Source: Hyphomicrobiaceae bacterium (GTDB lineage: Bacteria > Pseudomonadota > Alphaproteobacteria > Rhizobiales > Hyphomicrobiaceae). Taken from it: 9,580 nt of DNA. Made by a program: the position numbers and the translations under genes. The notes below the pieces were generated by a model. That model worked only from the letters and a program-made list of their open reading frames with translations. It was not told the DNA's origin and made no database searches. Shown here piece after piece: positions 6,346 through 9,580 of the stretch (positions within the stretch are counted from its first letter, which is position 1; each line of letters starts with the position of its first letter). Where the stretch lies: contig JAFMSC010000130.1 in assembly GCA_017353825.1 (NCBI GenBank), forward strand, positions 1 to 9,580, written 5' to 3'.

Positions 6346-7575
6346 TCACGCCCTCTCCCCTTCTCCGTAGAGCAGGAGGTCCTTCCGCTCCTCGCTCCAG
6401 CTTGCTTCGTCGGGTGCCGTCAGTGCGTCGAGATCGTCCGGCGTTGCGCCAGCATCGTCCACCCACCGCCGCAGCAGCGGCGAACCGTTGATGACGTCAA
6501 TGGCGAGCACGTCCTCGGTATATTCATATTTGAAGTCCTTGCCGCGCCAGAGGGTGTAATCCGGCCAAAGCCGCCGGATCGCTTTGAACGCCAGCGCCTG
6601 CAGCCGCCACGGCTTGAACGCCTCATGGGCGTAATTCGGCCCGTCGGCGTGGATGTGGACGCCCGCACAAAGGCTCTTCACATGCTTGTGGACGGTCGGC
6701 TCGAACCAGCAGTTGCGCAGTATGCAGCCCTTGAGCCATTGGGAGCCAAGCGCGCGCATCTCGCCGACAATGGCTCGGGCGTCGATGTCCGGCGCGCCGA
6801 ACAGTTCCAGCGGCCGCGTCGTGCCCCGCCCTTCTGACAGCGTCGCCCCTTCCAGCATCACGGTGCCCGCATAGCAGCGCGCCATGTTGAGATTGGGCGC
6901 ATTGGGGCTGGGATTGACCCAGACGCGTCCAGTCGGCCAGCCGAACCCAGGGCCCGCCCCTGGATCGTAGCCCTCCATGGCAATGACGCGATAGTCGACG
7001 TCGAGCTTGAAATGGTCGATGAACCAATGGCCGAGCTCACCGAGTGTCAGGCCGTGCCGCATCGGCAGCGGTCCGGCGCCGACGAAGCTCTCCCAGCCCT
7101 CGCGCAGCCGCAGCCCCTCGATCGGCCGGCCGGCGGGATTGGGCCGGTCCAGCACCCACACGCTCTTGCCGGTTCCGGCTGCGGCTTCGAGCAGGTAGAG
7201 CAGCGTGGTTACGAAGGTGTAGATGCGGCAGCCCAGATCCTGCAGGTCGACAAGGAATGCGTCGGCAGCGCTCATCATCGGTCCCGTCGGGCGGCGCACA
7301 TCCCCATAAAGACTGAACACCGGGATGCCATGCACCGGATCAGTAAAATCCGGAGACTCCATCATGTTGTCCTGCTTGTCGCCGCGCAGGCCGTGCTGCG
7401 GGCCCATGGCGGCAGTGATACGCATGTCGCCAAGCCCCGAGAGCGCATCAAGGGCGTGCGTCAGGTTCGCCGTAACAGAGGCCGGATGGGCCAGCAGGCA
7501 CACGCGCTTGCCGGCGAGCGGAGCGCGCAATTCGGGTTCGGCAATGAAGCGGTCCAGCCCTGCCCTGAAACTCAT
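6346..7575 (-). CDS. DUF1343 / NamZ-like protein (exo-beta-N-acetylmuramidase family)
   Basis: A 409-residue DUF1343 protein. Characterised members (NamZ) are exo-beta-N-acetylmuramidases that trim muropeptide glycans (established knowledge). Landmarks: GPQHGLRGDKQDNMMES (58-74), PVFSLYGDVRRPTG (85-98), AFLVDLQDLGCRIYTFVTTL (106-125), VWVLDRPNPAGRPIEG (139-154), SFVGAGPLPMRHGLTLGEL (163-181), NPSPNAPNLNMARCYAG (221-237) and LEGATLSEGRGTTRPLELFG (241-260). All are in the family order and the length is full. Two oddities: the usual EHG of the first motif is QHG here, and there is no signal peptide, whereas classic NamZ is exported. I start at ATG 7575, which overlaps the stop of the upstream DOMON-like gene as ATGA and has GAGCGAG just before it; an ATG at 7611 would overlap that gene by 40 bp. 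Likely translated by coupling. Confidence 0.9.
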   Translation of the reverse strand: MSFRAGLDRFIAEPELRAPLAGKRVCLLAHPASVTANLTHALDALSGLGDMRITAAMGPQHGLRGDKQDNMMESPDFTDPVHGIPVFSLYGDVRRPTGPMMSAADAFLVDLQDLGCRIYTFVTTLLYLLEAAAGTGKSVWVLDRPNPAGRPIEGLRLREGWESFVGAGPLPMRHGLTLGELGHWFIDHFKLDVDYRVIAMEGYDPGAGPGFGWPTGRVWVNPSPNAPNLNMARCYAGTVMLEGATLSEGRGTTRPLELFGAPDIDARAIVGEMRALGSQWLKGCILRNCWFEPTVHKHVKSLCAGVHIHADGPNYAHEAFKPWRLQALAFKAIRRLWPDYTLWRGKDFKYEYTEDVLAIDVINGSPLLRRWVDDAGATPDDLDALTAPDEASWSEERKDLLLYGEGERA

Positions 7576-8132
7576 GCCTCGCTCAATGACGGAAGCATGA
7601 GGGCAAAGCAATCATGATGATGGAAATCCGGCCGTCCGGGCGGATGGGCCAGCGCCCAATAGCTGACGACGCCGGCCTTGTCGGCAATGACGGCGCTGAT
7701 GCCGATGCGCCCAGTGCGGTCCCAGGGCAGGTCGTCCTCGTCGAGATGCGCTGTCATGGTGAGCCGCTCATAGTCCTGGTCAACCGCGATCTCGGGCCGC
7801 GGCATGTCGAGCGGGCGCTTGCCGCTGCGATAGTGGTCGAAATGATAGGCGGCGAAGGCGCCCGAAGGCGAAAGGTTGAGCTCGACATAAGCGTTGCCAG
7901 GCTGGGCGAAGAATAGCTCGAAGCAGGTCGTCTGCCACAGACCGTCGGTGTGGACGGTGGGCGCGGGGGCGGGCAGGCTGACTTCGCCAGGCCGTCCGAT
8001 TCCAACAAACGACACCTGCCAGCCGCCTCCCGTCGCCGCCTCGATCTGTGCACCCACCGCAGCTAGAGCAGCGCAGGGCGTGTGGGGATGGCAGACCAGG
8101 GAGCTCTTGGCCAAAACTCTACTCATAGGCAT
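7572..8132 (-). CDS. DOMON-like domain protein
   Basis: A 186-residue protein matching the DOMON-like family (beta-sandwich related to carbohydrate-binding module 9 and cytochrome/sugar-binding DOMON folds). The core signature is GLWQTTCFELFF (64-75), YVELNLSPSGAFAAYHFDHY (82-101), and the C-terminal YWALAHPPGRPDFHHHDCFA (158-177), with a His-rich turn (HHHD 171-174) that could hold metal. No signal peptide, so cytoplasmic unless exported otherwise. It directly precedes the NamZ-like gene and shares an ATGA overlap with it; the pairing suggests a glycan-binding or accessory partner (inference). ATG 8132 has GGGAAA just upstream; ATG 8126 two codons later is an alternative. No promoter is obvious in the gap behind it. 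Confidence 0.85.
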   Translation of the reverse strand: MPMSRVLAKSSLVCHPHTPCAALAAVGAQIEAATGGGWQVSFVGIGRPGEVSLPAPAPTVHTDGLWQTTCFELFFAQPGNAYVELNLSPSGAFAAYHFDHYRSGKRPLDMPRPEIAVDQDYERLTMTAHLDEDDLPWDRTGRIGISAVIADKAGVVSYWALAHPPGRPDFHHHDCFALMLPSLSEA

Positions 8133-8260
8133 TTTCCCGTGCTAAGCGCGTGCTGTCTTCCAGATGTGTCGCGCCATGATCCGGTACAAGCTCCGCCATA
8201 GTTCATTGATGTTACTGAGAAATCACGCCAAGGACCGCCCGGTTTTCCGGCTGGCAAGAG

Positions 8261-8295
8261 GCGGCGACAGCGTACGCCGCGCGGATTTTTTTTTT
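8261..8295 (+). terminator. T10-tailed hairpin, terminator-like
   Basis: GCGGCG (8261-8266) pairs with CGCCGC (8275-8280) over an 8-nt loop. GCGGA then separates the stem from ten consecutive T (8286-8295). The 5-nt offset is suboptimal, yet the T-run is the longest in the window. No plus-strand gene precedes it here, so it would end an unannotated transcript or antisense RNA from behind the DOMON-like gene. Confidence 0.45.
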
Positions 8296-8900
8296 GCTGA
8301 AAGTGGAGGGATTTGGTCCTCCAAACGCGATAGAGGAGTAGAGGGCGCCTAGCCGGGGGCCTTGGCTTGTACCCGAATACTATAGTGCCGCAAACCGCGG
8401 CAGGCGTCGCGGAACCCGTATTTGTCCCACCACCTGGCAAACCGGCAGCAAGCTGGCCATCCCGTAGCTGGGCAGGACAAACATGATACGAGATGGGCGC
8501 CGATCGGATCAGGCCTTTGCGCTAGGGCCGCCTCGTCGCATTTCCCAAGCACGGCAAATTGGGGCCGGTCGACCGCCGGACAGGCCCATGCGTCCGCACA
8601 GAACATACTCGGTGGCGCTGAGGCTCCAAACAACTCCGCCGCGCTCGCCCTGGAACCCTGCCCCGCGGGCTCTTCCCGCCCCAACGCGTTCGGGGAGGCC
8701 ACGAGGTCGTTGTCGAGCGGCGGGGGCGCTCCGATGTAGCGGTAACTCAAGGGGTGGCTCCGGTCGCTTCAGCTGGCTGGCGGTCAGATCAACCGAGCGT
8801 CGGTACGTTGGGAAAGCCCTGGACCGGTTGAGTTGGAAGCGATGGTTTGCCCCGGGCGCAGTCGGGACAGGAGACTGCATGCGGTAAAGTCGAGCCGGCG

Positions 8901-8924
8901 ACGGGCGCGAGCGTGGACGCCCGT
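8901..8924. other. 7-bp stem-loop
   Basis: ACGGGCG (8901-8907) and CGCCCGT (8918-8924) flank a 10-nt loop; TTT follows on the plus strand. It is the first of a run of stem-loops that continues to 8991. Confidence 0.4.
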
Positions 8925-8931
8925 TTCCTCC

Positions 8932-8991
8932 CTTCACGCGAATAGGGAGCGTGAAGCGAGCAGCGAACCCTACGCGCTGCTCCCTATTCGC
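8932..8991. repeat. interleaved inverted repeats (small mosaic repeat)
   Basis: Three overlapping palindromes share bases. CTTCACGC (8932-8939) pairs with GCGTGAAG (8949-8956). The 13-bp GCGAATAGGGAGC (8938-8950) pairs with its exact complement at 8979-8991. AGCAGCG (8959-8965) pairs with CGCTGCT (8975-8981). The first and second cannot form together, and the third competes for 3 bp of the second. It lies 33 nt beyond the stop of the glycine-zipper gene (read on the minus strand), so it could shape that mRNA's 3' end. The AATAGGGAG core resembles short intergenic mosaic repeats I associate with rhizobial genomes (from memory). Confidence 0.75.
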
Positions 8992-9023
8992 CGAGTGCCT
9001 GCGGGCTTTGCTTTGCGTGTCGA

Positions 9024-9236
9024 TTAGCTCTTCTTTTTGTACCCCTTGTGCGGGAGGACGTTGGGGCCCCCGACCTTGTAGCCGATCACGCCGCCGACGA
9101 CGGCGCCCACGGGTCCCGCAACCACGGCACCGACGGCGGCACCAATGCCGACGCCCTCCACCTTCCCCGCCTGGGCGGCAAGCGGCGCGAGGGCCAGCGC
9201 CGTGACGGCAGCTGCGATCTTCAGGGCAGTGCGCAT
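9024..9236 (-). CDS. small secreted glycine-zipper protein
   Basis: A 70-residue protein with a signal peptide (MRTALK, a hydrophobic Ala/Leu core, and AQA at 21-23 before the cut). The mature part is about 47 residues. From 28 to 57 it is a glycine zipper with Gly/Ala/Val repeats (GVGIGAAVGAVVAGPVGAVV and on to GYKVGG), the sort of helix that packs in or against membranes. It ends in a basic tail, HKGYKKKS. Related short proteins with glycine-zipper domains are common in the proteobacterial envelope and mostly lack a known function. ATG 9236 is fixed by the strong ribosome site just before it; an upstream frame to 9323 has no such site and would mask the signal peptide. Monocistronic, with a structured repeat block downstream. 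Confidence 0.85.
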   Translation of the reverse strand: MRTALKIAAAVTALALAPLAAQAGKVEGVGIGAAVGAVVAGPVGAVVGGVIGYKVGGPNVLPHKGYKKKS

Positions 9237-9240
9237 GTGA

Positions 9241-9248
9241 TACCTCCG
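9241..9248 (-). promoter_or_regulatory. strong ribosome binding site fixing the glycine-zipper start
   Basis: On the minus strand CGGAGGTA is followed, after a short spacer, by the ATG at 9236, with 6 nt between GGAGG and the start. This is the best Shine-Dalgarno in the window and decides the start over the upstream Met codons. Confidence 0.85.
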
Positions 9249-9410
9249 TTGCTGGACGTTCGAAGACATACACCGCACCATGTCTGAGAATTGCTCATCA
9301 ATAAGGCGACGGCCGGGCGACAATGCACTTTCCTGATGCGCGAATTGAGGTTGCTGGAGAGCCCGCCGCGCCCGTCAAATCGATGCGAGCCGGGGCCGAC
9401 GGTCGTCGTC

Positions 9411-9416
9411 TATAAT
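9411..9416 (+). promoter_or_regulatory. consensus -10 box before the edge transposase
   Basis: TATAAT at 9411-9416 is a perfect sigma-70 -10 hexamer in GC-rich surroundings, 58 bp before the ATG at 9474. No matching -35 is visible 16-18 bp upstream (AGCCGG region), so activity may depend on an activator or may be weak. The inverted pair CCGGCA (9424-9429) and TGCCGG (9447-9452) lies in the leader. Confidence 0.35.
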
Positions 9417-9473
9417 CCTAAAACCGGCAATTGGAGCGTTGCATGATGCCGGAAGTTGCGCTTTGTCAGTGGG

Positions 9474-9580
9474 ATGGGGGACGACAAGCGCCAAGTTCCG
9501 GCTCACCCTGCGGGTGAGCAACCGCCGGTTGCGCAGGACGTGCTGCCGGCGGCCGTCACGGTCGATAGCTGGGCGGGCCA
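9474..9580 (+). CDS. probable transposase, N-terminal fragment (runs off window)
   Basis: From ATG 9474 the frame is open to the window edge (35 codons): MGDDKRQVPAHPAGEQ, then PPVAQDVLPAAVTVDSWAG. The Pro-rich polar start leading into AAVTVDSWAG resembles, from memory, the N-terminus of a roughly 400-residue DDE transposase type in proteobacteria whose text continues VHVEWDP...PLGQLPFF. An in-frame stop at 9444-9446 bounds the start; TTG 9456 is an alternative. CCT at 9417 could be the outer end of the element (IS1380-type ends begin CCT), but this is speculative. The other two plus frames either stop soon or are Arg-rich. Assignment moderate because only the variable N-terminus is visible. 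Confidence 0.45.
   Translation, partial: MGDDKRQVPAHPAGEQPPVAQDVLPAAVTVDSWAG
9501..9519 (+). other. 8-bp hairpin inside the start of the edge transposase gene
   Basis: GCTCACCC (9501-9508) pairs with GGGTGAGC (9512-9519) across a TGC loop, ten codons into the frame. CAACCG/CGGTTG (9519-9531) follows directly, and CCGCCGG (9522-9528) can pair with CCGGCGG (9546-9552). This is more structure than random coding sequence would usually give. Confidence 0.5.

Larger units (their letters stand above)
8133..9023. other. about 890-bp gene-free stretch
   Basis: No open frame here resembles a protein I know. Those longer than 60 codons are Arg/Pro/Gly-rich on several overlapping frames, as expected of non-coding high-GC DNA, and none has a fitting ribosome site. 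The stretch holds a T-tailed hairpin (8261-8295), competing short hairpins at 8305-8325, a small hairpin GCCGC/GCGGC (8387-8401) next to the palindrome ACTATAGT (8379-8386), and a dense block of inverted repeats (8901-8991). It does not match tRNA, tmRNA, RNase P or rRNA by eye. A decayed mobile element or unannotated small RNA is possible. Confidence 0.55.

Noticed and set aside
8349..8750. Overlapping open frames on both strands
   Set aside because: No recognisable domain, no ribosome site, and several frames are equally open; could be a decayed gene but I cannot support one.
8509..9273. 254-codon minus-strand open frame
   Set aside because: Arg/Gly/Pro-rich low-complexity translation, out of frame with the glycine-zipper gene that it overlaps, and running through the inverted-repeat block.

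Overview
The window is high-GC DNA from a Gram-negative bacterium, most likely an alphaproteobacterium of the Hyphomicrobiales (rhizobia-like) group. The evidence is the combination of an LpxL-type lipid A acyltransferase, an invasion-associated-locus-B (IalB) family periplasmic protein, an HspQ homologue of the alphaproteobacterial length, a cytoplasmic DUF1343/NamZ-like protein paired with a DOMON-like gene, and short mosaic intergenic repeats. The genus cannot be fixed from the sequence alone.

Layout. 1-362 is gene-free and opens with a 15-bp tandem array (7 near-identical plus about 3 decayed units) in which each intact unit carries a GANTC site, followed by two stem-loops. 363-2932 is a plus-strand run: lipid A acyltransferase, a CoA-ester (malyl-CoA type) lyase, and hspQ. 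Converging on it is a minus-strand IalB-family gene (3116-3898) with a convincing rho-independent terminator at 3057-3089. A 333-bp divergent spacer separates it from a SAM-dependent methyltransferase (4232-4981, plus), which converges on an unrecognised tryptophan-rich protein (5142-5945, minus). Behind that lies an IS3-type transposase remnant (6010-6249) that has lost its catalytic Glu region. Then come two overlapping minus-strand genes, DOMON-like (8132 to 7572) and DUF1343/NamZ-like (7575 to 6346), joined by an ATGA stop-start overlap. 8133-9023 is about 890 bp with no gene I can support, but with a T10-tailed hairpin and a dense set of interleaved inverted repeats. A tiny secreted glycine-zipper protein (9024-9236, minus) follows, and the window ends inside the N-terminus of a probable transposase (9474 onward, plus).

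How it fits together. Most genes look like independent chromosomal housekeeping or envelope genes: lipid A acylation, periplasmic IalB and a glycine-zipper protein, protease regulation by HspQ, central carbon CoA-ester cleavage. The only clear operon is the DOMON-like/NamZ-like pair, where translational coupling suggests a joint function, probably on a glycan. I see no defence system, CRISPR array, tRNA or rRNA. The best leads are the GANTC-bearing array, the Glu-to-Gln motif change in the NamZ-like protein with its coupled partner, the Trp-rich orphan, and the structured gene-free stretch near 8.2-9.0 kb.
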